NCBI RefSeq assembly: GCF_014648915.1
Contig: NZ_BMSA01000011.1
Location: 209,224-273,223 of the forward strand
DNA from: Streptomyces phaeofaciens
Lineage (GTDB): Bacteria > Actinomycetota > Actinomycetes > Streptomycetales > Streptomycetaceae
Length of the DNA stretch: 64,000 nt
Direction of reading: 5' to 3'
Below, piece after piece: positions 6,305 through 15,243 of this stretch (within the stretch, counting starts at the first letter, position 1; each line of letters opens with the position of its first letter). Below the pieces are notes generated by a model. It saw only the letters and a program-made list of their open reading frames with translations. It was not told the origin of the DNA and did not search any database. The translations under genes and the position numbers were made by a program.

Positions 6305-9127
6305 GTGACGGACGAGCAGCAGACAGTTGACCAGCACCTGTGGAGACTCTTCGACTCCCTCCGAGGCCGGCTCTCCTCTAATGAACTGGCTGACTCGTTG
6401 CTGTGGAATGCCGTCGACTGGAGAACCCGCGCCACCGGCCTGCCAGCTCCCGAAATCGACATCATGCAGCTTGCAGCCCAGCGTGTGAGGAAGCTCAACC
6501 CTGCGCTGGATCCGACGCTAGAAGGCGAACAGGAGCTGCTACAGACCTACACCCCGGCACAGATCAGGCGCTACGCAAGGACGTTGCTGCGCCCTGTGCA
6601 CCAACACGACGAGTTTGCCACCTCCGCGTCTCTGGTGAAGGTCGCCGAAGCTACCTTGACCTCTTACGAGCGCGGAGGCCGCACGGATGCGCTGCATCTC
6701 TATGATCCGGCGTGCGGGTCCGCCACTCTGGCGCTCGATGTCGCCGAGTCTCTGACAGATCAGACAGGCGTGCCGGTCAGCATCGCCGGCCAGGACATCA
6801 GCTCATCCACCGTTCAGCGCGCCCGGGCACACGCCTACCTTGTCGGAGCGGACGCCGCATTCAGCTTGTCAAACTCTCTCGAAGAGGACGCCTTCCCCGG
6901 CCGCCAGTTCGACTACACGGTGGCCGAGATCCCATACAACATGTCGTGGCACAGCAGCCTAGCGTCCTGTTCAGCTGAGGCTGAGCGCCTGGATGGACGA
7001 TTCCCCGCTGGTCTGCCGCAGCCCAATAATGCCTCCCTGCTGTTCGCCCAGATCCTGCTAAGCAAGCTTCGAGACCCGGCGGACGGTGGCGGCCGAGGGA
7101 TTATGTTCACCGCTACAGGGCCGCTGTCTGACACGGGCGGCAGCGCGATACGTACCTGGCTGCTGGAGCAAGATCTCCTGGACGCTGTGGTCGCTCTGCC
7201 CGAAGGACTCAGCGCGAACACAAGCATCCGGCTGTTCGCCCTGGTCTTCTCCAACGGTAAGCCCAAGGCGCGTCGGCGGAAGGTTCAGTTCATCGACCTC
7301 CGCGGCTTTTACGAGGACGTGCGTTCACGCCGGCTTGAGCGCCGTACCATCAGCGACGCGGCCCTAGATGAGCTGTCACGAAGCCTGAAGCAACCGAAGC
7401 CGACGCCCTACAGCAGGACAGCCTCGGCGAGTGATCTCTCATTCCGTCGAGTCAGCGTCATGCACGACACCACTGCAGCCATCGGCAAGCCCGGGCAGGG
7501 CCATGTGCCGTCGCTCACCATACTGGTGCCGGTCACGTCCTCCATCGAAACGTGGCGCAATGCCCGCTACGTCACAACGCCACCGGACGTGAGCGACGTG
7601 GCGAACTCACAGCTCACGATGTTCGATGTAGACCGCGTCTTCCGAACCGACCGACCTCCGCGCGCGCTGCGCGACCTCACCCAACACGGCTGGAAGACCG
7701 CCCGTCTGACCGAGCTCGCTCAGCACATCTGCTACGTCCCCTCAGCCAAAGCAGCCGACCGCCCGGCCATACTGTCATCCGCCTCAGGAGAGCCAGCACT
7801 CATCCTCCCCATCGAACCGCACCTGGACGCAGTAACCGGGGATCCGGCGGAAGTCGCTCCCGACAACCGCATCCTCGTTGTCCAGACTAGAGACAAGCAC
7901 GCCGACGCCGACTACCTCGCAGGCTGGCTCAACTCCCCACTAGGCCGGAAACTGCGCTCGGCGGCCGCCAGTTCCGGCAGCGACAGCTACGTCAGCCCTC
8001 GCGGCTTCAATCTCACCCAAGCCTGGCGCATGGCAGACGACCTTCTGATCGCCCTGCCGGACCTGTCTGTCCAGCGCGACATGGCCCGCACAGAGCGAGC
8101 TCTGGGCGCCGCCCGCCGTCACCTTGTCGACTCGCGCCGAGAGCTCTGGAACGACCCCAGGAAGCGCTCCGATATCTACAGGGAGGCGAGCCGCCTCATC
8201 CCCTCGGCAGACCTAGCCCAATGGGCGGCAACTCTGCCCTTCCCCATGGCCAGCGCCCTGTGGGCCTACGAATCCAAAGGTGACAGCAACCTCCATGCCC
8301 GCCACGCTCAGATGTTCCACTTCTGGGACGCCACTATTCAGTTCCACGCCACTGTCCTCCTGTCAGGCCTTCTCCAAGACCGTTCAGGCCTCGAGCAGGA
8401 ACTCCCCGCCCTCGCTGCGCAGTTCAGTAAAGTGGGGCTTTCCCCCGAAAGGGCCAGCCTCGGTGTCTGGCATATTGTGCTGCAACGCCTCACCAAGAGG
8501 TACCGCACCGCGGTAGCCGGAACCGACACCGACGAGCAGGCACGGGTGCGGGCAACCTTCGCCGACGCGCCACCCGACTTCATGGATACCCTCCTGAGCA
8601 CCGACATCACGAAGCTGTTCGGAGAAGTGATCCATCTACGCAACACATGGAGTGGCCACTCGGGTGCGACCAGCGAGGACTCCCTTAGGGAGCAGCTCGG
8701 CATCCTAACCGGCCACGTGCACACCTTGCGTAACCTGATCGGTGCCGGCTGGCTGGACTTTCCTCTCGTGCGCGCTGGTGGGGCTCGGATTAGGAACGGG
8801 GTATTCCACCATGAGGTGGACCTGGCCGTTGGCCCAAACACTCCGTTCAAACAGGAGCAGTTCCCGAGCAACCTGGCTCTGGAGGAAGACGGCCTATACC
8901 TCGTCTCCCGCGAGGGCGGCGGCGCACTGCCACTTGCCCCGCTGGTCAAGCTGCAGCCAGCAGCCTTCGGAGCAAACAGCGACTGCTACTACTACAACCG
9001 CCTGCAGACCAATGGCATGCGGTTTGTGGCCTACCACGAAGCAGCTAAATCAGAAACACTCACGGCTGCCGTGCCCACTGCCGCCCTCGTCGCTGCCCTG
9101 ACCTCCGGGGTGCCTGCCTCACAGTAG
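6305..9127 (+). CDS. N6-DNA methylase-like protein with altered catalytic motif and HEPN-like C-terminus
   Basis: A 940-residue protein with a type I HsdM-like methyltransferase core. The SAM motif DPACGSATLAL lies near residues 134-144. Motif IV, normally NPPF/Y, reads AEIPY near 207-211, so the Asn is Glu. Residues ~420-640 resemble the start of a specificity region. The last ~300 residues are helical and include RNTWSGH (about 779-785), the Rx4-6H spacing seen in HEPN ribonucleases. GTG 6305 is preferred, with a G-run just upstream; GTG 6236 is an in-frame alternative without a ribosome site. GC is a little lower than the backbone. It stands alone, convergent with the 9308 gene. It is probably a defence protein; the methylase may be inactive. 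Confidence 0.7.
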   Translation: MTDEQQTVDQHLWRLFDSLRGRLSSNELADSLLWNAVDWRTRATGLPAPEIDIMQLAAQRVRKLNPALDPTLEGEQELLQTYTPAQIRRYARTLLRPVHQHDEFATSASLVKVAEATLTSYERGGRTDALHLYDPACGSATLALDVAESLTDQTGVPVSIAGQDISSSTVQRARAHAYLVGADAAFSLSNSLEEDAFPGRQFDYTVAEIPYNMSWHSSLASCSAEAERLDGRFPAGLPQPNNASLLFAQILLSKLRDPADGGGRGIMFTATGPLSDTGGSAIRTWLLEQDLLDAVVALPEGLSANTSIRLFALVFSNGKPKARRRKVQFIDLRGFYEDVRSRRLERRTISDAALDELSRSLKQPKPTPYSRTASASDLSFRRVSVMHDTTAAIGKPGQGHVPSLTILVPVTSSIETWRNARYVTTPPDVSDVANSQLTMFDVDRVFRTDRPPRALRDLTQHGWKTARLTELAQHICYVPSAKAADRPAILSSASGEPALILPIEPHLDAVTGDPAEVAPDNRILVVQTRDKHADADYLAGWLNSPLGRKLRSAAASSGSDSYVSPRGFNLTQAWRMADDLLIALPDLSVQRDMARTERALGAARRHLVDSRRELWNDPRKRSDIYREASRLIPSADLAQWAATLPFPMASALWAYESKGDSNLHARHAQMFHFWDATIQFHATVLLSGLLQDRSGLEQELPALAAQFSKVGLSPERASLGVWHIVLQRLTKRYRTAVAGTDTDEQARVRATFADAPPDFMDTLLSTDITKLFGEVIHLRNTWSGHSGATSEDSLREQLGILTGHVHTLRNLIGAGWLDFPLVRAGGARIRNGVFHHEVDLAVGPNTPFKQEQFPSNLALEEDGLYLVSREGGGALPLAPLVKLQPAAFGANSDCYYYNRLQTNGMRFVAYHEAAKSETLTAAVPTAALVAALTSGVPASQ

Positions 9128-9232
9128 CTAGTTCCGACAGGTGATACGCACAAGAATCTACATGTCAAAGACCGGCGTTTCCGTTCAAGATAGACAGGAA
9201 AGAATACTCGGATTCGCCGCCGCTCGACGTCG

Positions 9233-9256
9233 GCACTGCACTGCACTGCACTGCAG
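9233..9256. repeat. short tandem repeat, (CACTG) pentamer, four copies
   Basis: Four near-perfect copies of a CACTG pentamer in the 180 bp gap between two convergent genes, ending at a CTGCAG palindrome. It is a likely replication-slippage site with no clear function. Confidence 0.6.
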
Positions 9257-9307
9257 AAGCGCAGGTATGGGGTCTCAGCGATTCGACGGTAGGACCGAAT
9301 TCCATCG

Positions 9308-10099
9308 TCAGTCAGACGTAGCACCTTTTCCATCGTTTCGCATCTCAATCGGAAAAAGCCGCTCGATTTGGATTCCTCCGACGATCTTCCAGATTTCAGC
9401 CAGCTTCGCTTCGTCGAGCAACGACGGATTGGCCTCAAGCATCAGCGTGATGCTGTCCTCAATCTGCTTGGGCGTGAGCATCTCCAATACGCCACTCAGC
9501 CGCGAAGAGCCATCTTCATCCTCGATCCGCGCATTGCGTAGAATTCTGAACTGCTCTTCACTAAACAGCCTGGCCAATAGAGCTGCAACGAATCGCTCGC
9601 GCGCCTCCACGCCGCGCATGGCGACTCTATACCCTTCGAGTTCGGCAACCAATTCTCGCAAATCCTCTGAAGAAACAGATTCAACCAGGGCGGACGACTC
9701 AGGCGTGATGGCTCGACTTTCATCCTTGCCAGTCCGGGCAAGTCTGCTGCGCGTCGACTTCACGAACGGGCGGAGCTGATCATTCCACCATCTCTTGAGG
9801 CGTGGCGCAGCCCTCTCCGCAACTTCGACGAGAATAGCCAGGAGCTCGACTATCTCCTCGGGCTCCAAGCGTTCCCGCCCTCGGGAATCCGCCCCATACT
9901 CACTGGCGACGCAGACGACCGGCGGCGAGTCCGTCAGCAAATCCCCTTCACCCTCGCCAATGTCATAAATCTTGACTTGCCCCTTTACCCCTTTCGAGCC
10001 GGGGGTGAACAGATTTGGGCTCGATGCGCCATCACCGTCTCTTGATCGCCCAAGCTGCATGCCTTCTTCGTACTCAATCTCGACTGTCTTTCTAACCAT
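9308..10099 (-). CDS. hypothetical protein of the defence island
   Basis: A 263-residue soluble acidic/basic protein with no recognised domain. Visible are an N-terminal polar region, a helix-rich middle (EPEEIVELLAILVEVAERAAPRLKRWWND, about 78-106) and a long amphipathic segment around SSEDLRELVAELEGYRVAMRG. Its codon use is noticeably less GC-rich than the rsgA region, which suggests horizontal transfer. ATG 10099 follows a GGGGGG run overlapping the stop of a possible 43-residue ORF four bases upstream. It lies downstream of the kinase on the same strand and may be the last gene of the R-M/kinase operon. No function can be assigned. Confidence 0.65.
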   Translation of the reverse strand: MVRKTVEIEYEEGMQLGRSRDGDGASSPNLFTPGSKGVKGQVKIYDIGEGEGDLLTDSPPVVCVASEYGADSRGRERLEPEEIVELLAILVEVAERAAPRLKRWWNDQLRPFVKSTRSRLARTGKDESRAITPESSALVESVSSEDLRELVAELEGYRVAMRGVEARERFVAALLARLFSEEQFRILRNARIEDEDGSSRLSGVLEMLTPKQIEDSITLMLEANPSLLDEAKLAEIWKIVGGIQIERLFPIEMRNDGKGATSD

Positions 10100-10102
10100 C
10101 CG

Positions 10103-10234
10103 TTACCCCCCTGCTGCAAAGCACGGTCGATTCTTCGGGACCCATTCTCTAACTGCACCTGTATAGGCGGCGATCCGGTCGGCGAGCCTGGTGCCCGGGG
10201 CGAGACCGAGGTCTACTGATCCATTAGCTTCCAA
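10103..10234 (-). CDS. possible 43-residue ORF or gene remnant
   Basis: A short ORF with TTG start whose product contains GLAPGTRLADRIAAYTGAVREW, which reads like genuine protein rather than a shadow. It ends four bases before the start of the 9308-10099 gene. No convincing ribosome site precedes it, so it may be a fragment of a lost gene. Confidence 0.3.
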   Translation of the reverse strand: MEANGSVDLGLAPGTRLADRIAAYTGAVREWVPKNRPCFAAGG

Positions 10235-10278
10235 GGCGCGGGGCCGATCAATGGCGCGATAGATCTTCCCCCAGCCGA

Positions 10279-11934
10279 TTAGCCCAGGTCCTGGCGAAGG
10301 CGGCGGAGATAGGCGTCGATCTGCGCCAGCCCCGGCCAGTCGTTTCCCCGTAGCTGGGAGGTTTCCGACCGGAGACGACCTCCGATCTCTAGTACCTGGG
10401 GAAGGTTTTCCGCCGCTGCATGCAGGCCCATGAGCCGTGCGAGGGCATCCAGGTGGCGATTGACTGCGTCCTCACTATCGGAAGCAGGCGTCATCTCCAC
10501 GACGCGGTCGAAGGCTTGGATGGCGGCGGTGGCCTCGCCGAGTTCCATCCGGCACTGCGCGGCGTAGTACCAGCACAGCTGAGCTTGCTCGTCGTGGCCG
10601 CCGTAGCGGTCGGTGTAGTGGCAGGCGAGCGGCTCGAAGAGCGCGAGGGCCTCGCGGTGGCTTCCGGCCAGGAACTTCACCTGGGCGAGGCTGAACTGCA
10701 TGCCTTCCTTGAGCTCCGGGTCAGCGGCTCTCGCGATAGCTTCGGTTAGTGTGTCGGCCGCCTGTGTGAACTGGCCATCCTGAGCCAGTCGCGCTGCCCT
10801 GTCGGAGACCCCGTCCGCCTCTTGCTCGGTCAGTGCGGCGGGGTCTGGCTCGAGCCTCTGCGGTGCGGCGGCCGGCGGGGGCCCGAGCGGCGAGGGAACC
10901 ACGACCGTGGGGGTGTACGAGGGGGCGACACTGGGGCTGGGCGCCCGACCGCCGAAGGGCCGCAGGAACGGCAGACGGGGGTCAAGGATGCCCTCGTCGG
11001 TCGCGGCAGGGACACCGGTGGAGGCATGGACGAAGGGCAGGAGAGTGTCGTAGACCTCCATCGCGTCCATGCGCTGCTCGGCCTCCTTAGTGAGCATCGC
11101 TAGCAGGAGCTTCTCAATGTCGACCGGCACGTCCGGGCGCACGGTGCGGATGGACGGGGGCGGGGTGTGGACGTGGTGCCACATGTGGGAACGGCTGTCG
11201 TCGGGGGTGAACGGCGGCTTGCCTGTGAGCATTTCGTGGAGCACGCAGGCGAGGGCGTAGACGTCTGCGGCGGGGCCGACGGCGTTGGCCAGGCTCTGTT
11301 CGGGGGACATGTAGGGCGGGGTGCCTACGGTCATGCCGACCTGGGTGAGCCGGGGCAGGGTGCCGACTCCACGCAGGGCGGCGACGCCGAAGTCGAGGAC
11401 CTTGACCACGCCTCCGGGGGTGAGCATCAGGTTGGACGGCTTGATGTCGCGGTGCACGACGTCGTGACGGTGGACGGTGTCCAGGACGGAGGCGATCTGG
11501 GCACCGACGGCCGCTGCCCAGGAGACCGAAACCGTCTCGCTTTCGTAGTCGGTCTCGTCGATGAACGTCTGCAGTTCGCGTCCCTGCAGGAGCTGCATGA
11601 CAACGAACAGCCGTCCACTGGCCTCGTCGGTTCCGGTGTCGTAGACGGCCGGCACACCCAAGTGTTCGATGCCGGCCGTGATCTGGACCTCACGCAAGAA
11701 TCGGGCGCGGCGGGTCTGCAGGGTCTCCTCGAAGGCCGCGCCCTGGAACCCGGGCGGGACCGGGCTCTCAGCCAGCATCATCTTGACCGCGACACGGCGG
11801 TCCAGACGTTCGTCGTACGCCTGCCAGACCTCGCCCATGCCGCCCGCGCCGATGGGTGTGTGCAGCCGGTACCGGCCCGCGATCACGCGGGCCGGTACGC
11901 CGGCGTCGAAGCTCGGCGTGCCGCCCTGCACCAT
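10279..11934 (-). CDS. Ser/Thr protein kinase with TPR-like C-terminus
   Basis: Hanks-type kinase of about 551 residues. The glycine loop GAGGMGEVW, the ATP-binding Lys in VAVKMM, catalytic HRDIKPSN, metal-binding DFG and the MSPEQ activation-segment end are all present in the first ~300 residues, so the kinase should be active. A Pro/Ala linker follows (about 335-380). Then come ~170 residues of TPR-like helical repeats (AARLAQDGQFTQAADTL; LCWYYAAQCRMELGEATAAI). There is no transmembrane segment, unlike PknB, so it acts in the cytoplasm. ATG 11934 has GAGGG upstream. It lies 75 bp downstream of hsdR on the same strand and is likely co-transcribed. A role in regulating the restriction system is inferred from position. 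Confidence 0.88.
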   Translation of the reverse strand: MVQGGTPSFDAGVPARVIAGRYRLHTPIGAGGMGEVWQAYDERLDRRVAVKMMLAESPVPPGFQGAAFEETLQTRRARFLREVQITAGIEHLGVPAVYDTGTDEASGRLFVVMQLLQGRELQTFIDETDYESETVSVSWAAAVGAQIASVLDTVHRHDVVHRDIKPSNLMLTPGGVVKVLDFGVAALRGVGTLPRLTQVGMTVGTPPYMSPEQSLANAVGPAADVYALACVLHEMLTGKPPFTPDDSRSHMWHHVHTPPPSIRTVRPDVPVDIEKLLLAMLTKEAEQRMDAMEVYDTLLPFVHASTGVPAATDEGILDPRLPFLRPFGGRAPSPSVAPSYTPTVVVPSPLGPPPAAAPQRLEPDPAALTEQEADGVSDRAARLAQDGQFTQAADTLTEAIARAADPELKEGMQFSLAQVKFLAGSHREALALFEPLACHYTDRYGGHDEQAQLCWYYAAQCRMELGEATAAIQAFDRVVEMTPASDSEDAVNRHLDALARLMGLHAAAENLPQVLEIGGRLRSETSQLRGNDWPGLAQIDAYLRRLRQDLG

Positions 11935-12009
11935 GCGAGGACCCTCTCTGTGTGGTCGGAGCGTGACCACCCCGTTCGGCCTCTTGCCTGACGTGCTGCA
12001 GAGCACAGG

Positions 12010-15000
12010 CTATGCGGTCGGCGGTTCCGCCCGACGGCTTCCGGACGACTTGAGCTCGGCGGCCCGCTGCTCGGTGGCCCGGCGCTCGGCCTCGCGTCGG
12101 ACCGGGCGTCGGATGAGCTGGTACGCCTGCTGGGTCGCGACCTGCTTGAACAGGCGGTTGACGTCGGCGTCGTCGAAGTAGCGGACCATCAGGGCGTCGT
12201 TGGACGCCGCCTGGTCGATGACGATCCGGTCGAGGTCTTTCTCCAGTTCCCCTCCGAAGACGTCCTGGTCCTGGTGCAGGGCGATGGCCCGGAGTTCGGG
12301 GTCCTCACTCACGGCGACAACGAGCTGACCGAGCAGGATCTGGTCGGTGGTGGACAGCCCGGTCCCGTACTCCTCGTTGACGGACTGGATCACCTCGGCC
12401 AGCGACATCTCCTCCGCCTCGGCCACCGCTCCGGCCGCCTCGGGTACCAGGCCAGGCAGTACCTGCGCGCCCGCCGCCTCCAGGCGCAGCTCCGGGGTGC
12501 CCGTCTGAGCGATGCGCATGTGACTCGGGGCGGCCGTCCCTATGTCGGCGCCGGCGCTGCGGGCGGGCGCGGGCAGGCGGCGCAGCAGGAAGCGTCCGTA
12601 CTGGTAAAGCCGTTCCAGTTCGAGGTTCTCAAATCCGATGACGTGGGAGAGCCAACCGTACGCCTTGGTGTAGGAGTCCAGGGCGCGGCGGAATTCGGCG
12701 GCGGTGTCCGGTTCGGTGGCGTTCAGGGCGTTGAAGCGGTCCAAGGCGGGCTGCAGGTAGCCGTAGAGGCGGGCATGGGCCTTCATGATGGCGGTGTCGG
12801 TGGCCGAGCCGCCCTGGAAGGCTGCGAAGTACGCGGTGACGAAGGCGTCCATCTCGGCTTCCACCAGGAGCTGGTAGGCCATCACCTCGCGTTCGCGGTC
12901 GAACAGGAGGTTGGGGTCGGTGGGCTCGCTGACCGACGCCTCGTAGTACTGCTGGAAGGCCTGCTCGATGTCCTCGGGCCGGTTGGCGAAGTCGAGGATG
13001 AACAGGTCCTCGGTGGTCTTGAGTCGGTGGGTGCGGTTGAGCCGGGAAAGGGTCTGCACCGCGGCCAGCTTCACCAGGACCTTGTCCACGTACATGGTGG
13101 TCAGCAGCGGCTGGTCGAAGCCGGTCTGGTACTTCTCGGCGACGACGAGGATGCGGTACTCGGGCTTGGGGACGGACGGCGGGTTCGGGTCGTCCGCGCG
13201 GGTGTAGCCGAAACGTGCCGGCAGTTCGCGTTCGGGGAAGCCGTTGAGCTTGGCCTCGGTGTACTCGATCCCGTCGAGGGTCAGTGCCCCGGAGAACGCG
13301 ACCAGGGTGCCGCAGTCGGTGAAGCCCCGCTGGTCGATGTAGGCCCGCATGGCCTGGTAGAGCCGTACGGCGTGGTCACGGCCGGAGGTGACGACCATCG
13401 CCTTGGCCCGGCCGCCGAGTCGCGGGCTGGAGTGCGACCGGAAGTGGTCGACGATGATCTTCGCGCGGGAGGCCATCGACGCCTCCGACATCAGCGCGGC
13501 CCTCACCAGCCGCGAGCGCACCTTGCGCGGGTCCACCTGCTGCTCCGCCTCCTCAGCGGCAGCTTCCTGGAGCTTGAAGTACGTGGCGTAGGTGATGTAG
13601 TTGCCGAGCACGTCGAGGATGAAGCCCTCTTCGATGGCCTGCCGCATCGAGTAAACGTGGAACGGTCCCTTCTCCTGCTCCCCCGAGCCGGGATTGGCGT
13701 AGGGCGTGCCGAAGAGGTCGATCGTCTTCGCCTTGGGGGTGGCCGTGAACGCGAAGAAGGACAGGTTCGGCTGCTTGCCGCGCGCCAGGGCCGCGGCCGT
13801 CAGCGGGTCGCCGTCCTCGTCCACCGCGTCCGAGCCGAGACGTCCCAGCGCCTTCTTAAGGGCCGCCGCGCTCTCGCCACCCTGCGAGGAGTGCGCCTCG
13901 TCGATGATCACCGCGTAGCGCTGGCCGCCCAGCCCGGCAACCTTGTCCAGGACGAAGGGGAACTTCTGCACCGTGGTGATCACGATCCGGGCCGTCGGCC
14001 CGGTCAGCGCGTCCGCGAGCTGCTGGGAGTTCTCATCGATCCGCACGACCACGCCGGCCTTGTGGTCGAACTGGTAGATGGTGTCCTGGAGCTGCTTGTC
14101 CAGCACCCGCCGGTCGGTGATGACAATGACCTTGTCGAAGACCAGCTTGTTCGCCCCCAGACCGGAGGCAAGCGCGGCAGGCGCGATCCGACCGGGGTCG
14201 TGGGAGGTGTGCAGGCTGGACAGGTGGTGTGCGAGCCAGGCGATGGTGTTGGACTTGCCCGAGCCGGCGGAGTGCTGGATCAGGTAGTTCTCCCCCGCCC
14301 CATGGCGGGCCGCGTGTGCGATGAGCTTGCGCACTGCGTCCCATTGGTGGAACCGCGGGAAGATCAACGGCTGCGTGTGCGCGCTACCCGGCTTGTGGGA
14401 CGGCGCCCGGCCGGCCTTCGCGGCAGCGTCCTCGACGTGCAGGAACCGCTGCAGCAGCTCCAGCCAGTTGTCCCGGGCCCATACCTCGTCGAAGAGGTAC
14501 GAGGTGGGGTACTTCCCATCGGTCGAGGCCGGGACGTTGCCGGCTCCGCCGATCTGGCCGGGGCCACCGGAGCCGGTGTTGAAGGGGAGGAAGCGGGTGG
14601 CGTCGCCGGCCAAGCGGGTCGTCAGAAATGCCAGCGTCGGATCGATCGCGAAGTGGACCAGGCTGCGCTTGGCGAAGAACAGTTCCTTCGGGTCGCGGTC
14701 GCGGCGGTACTGCCGCTTGGCGTCCTCGACGGTCTGGCCGGTCAGTCCGTTCTTCAACTCCACCGACGCGACGGGCAGTCCGTTCAGAAAGAACGCCATG
14801 TCGAGGCTGTCGGCCGGGCGCGCGGCGGAGTAGTGGAACTGACGCACGAAGGTGAGCCGGTTGGCGTCGTACTCGTCCAGAGCGTCGGCGGCGAGGGTGT
14901 GCGCGGGACGGAAGTACGCAAGCTGAATCTTCACGTTCCGGTCATTCACGCCCCGACGCAGCACGTCCAACAGGCCGCGCGAGTCGATCTCCCGCACCAC

Positions 15001-15231
15001 CCGCTTGGCGAACCGGCCGATGGCCTGCTCCTCGTCCTCGCCGTAGGCGGCCTGAAGCGCCAGCCACGCGTCGTTCTGCGACGCACCGAGGAACGCGGCC
15101 AGCTCGGAGGTATCAATGCCAAGGGCGCGGTCGTAGGTGTTCGACAGCCCGCGCTGCCAGCCGCTGCGCAGCAGCGCCGCTTCCACGGCGTTCTCGAATG
15201 CCTTCTCGGTGTATACGCGGGCGTCGTTCAT
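12010..15231 (-). CDS. hsdR: type I restriction endonuclease subunit R
   Basis: Motor and nuclease subunit of a type I restriction system (1,073 residues). The N-terminal nuclease motif VASVELKNG lies near residue 175. The SF2 translocase has Walker A HSAGSGKS near 320 and the DEAH-type box IDEAHSSQGG near 445, followed by further helicase motifs (FTATPKAK; YQTGFDQPLL; LSRLNRTHR). A helical C-terminus would contact HsdM. ATG 15231 follows GAGGGGGATTTCAG and lies 12 bp after the hsdS stop. Length and motif order are canonical, so restriction activity is expected. It requires HsdM and HsdS, encoded just upstream in the same operon. Confidence 0.95.
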   Translation of the reverse strand: MNDARVYTEKAFENAVEAALLRSGWQRGLSNTYDRALGIDTSELAAFLGASQNDAWLALQAAYGEDEEQAIGRFAKRVVREIDSRGLLDVLRRGVNDRNVKIQLAYFRPAHTLAADALDEYDANRLTFVRQFHYSAARPADSLDMAFFLNGLPVASVELKNGLTGQTVEDAKRQYRRDRDPKELFFAKRSLVHFAIDPTLAFLTTRLAGDATRFLPFNTGSGGPGQIGGAGNVPASTDGKYPTSYLFDEVWARDNWLELLQRFLHVEDAAAKAGRAPSHKPGSAHTQPLIFPRFHQWDAVRKLIAHAARHGAGENYLIQHSAGSGKSNTIAWLAHHLSSLHTSHDPGRIAPAALASGLGANKLVFDKVIVITDRRVLDKQLQDTIYQFDHKAGVVVRIDENSQQLADALTGPTARIVITTVQKFPFVLDKVAGLGGQRYAVIIDEAHSSQGGESAAALKKALGRLGSDAVDEDGDPLTAAALARGKQPNLSFFAFTATPKAKTIDLFGTPYANPGSGEQEKGPFHVYSMRQAIEEGFILDVLGNYITYATYFKLQEAAAEEAEQQVDPRKVRSRLVRAALMSEASMASRAKIIVDHFRSHSSPRLGGRAKAMVVTSGRDHAVRLYQAMRAYIDQRGFTDCGTLVAFSGALTLDGIEYTEAKLNGFPERELPARFGYTRADDPNPPSVPKPEYRILVVAEKYQTGFDQPLLTTMYVDKVLVKLAAVQTLSRLNRTHRLKTTEDLFILDFANRPEDIEQAFQQYYEASVSEPTDPNLLFDREREVMAYQLLVEAEMDAFVTAYFAAFQGGSATDTAIMKAHARLYGYLQPALDRFNALNATEPDTAAEFRRALDSYTKAYGWLSHVIGFENLELERLYQYGRFLLRRLPAPARSAGADIGTAAPSHMRIAQTGTPELRLEAAGAQVLPGLVPEAAGAVAEAEEMSLAEVIQSVNEEYGTGLSTTDQILLGQLVVAVSEDPELRAIALHQDQDVFGGELEKDLDRIVIDQAASNDALMVRYFDDADVNRLFKQVATQQAYQLIRRPVRREAERRATEQRAAELKSSGSRRAEPPTA

Positions 15232-15243
15232 CTGAAATCCCCC

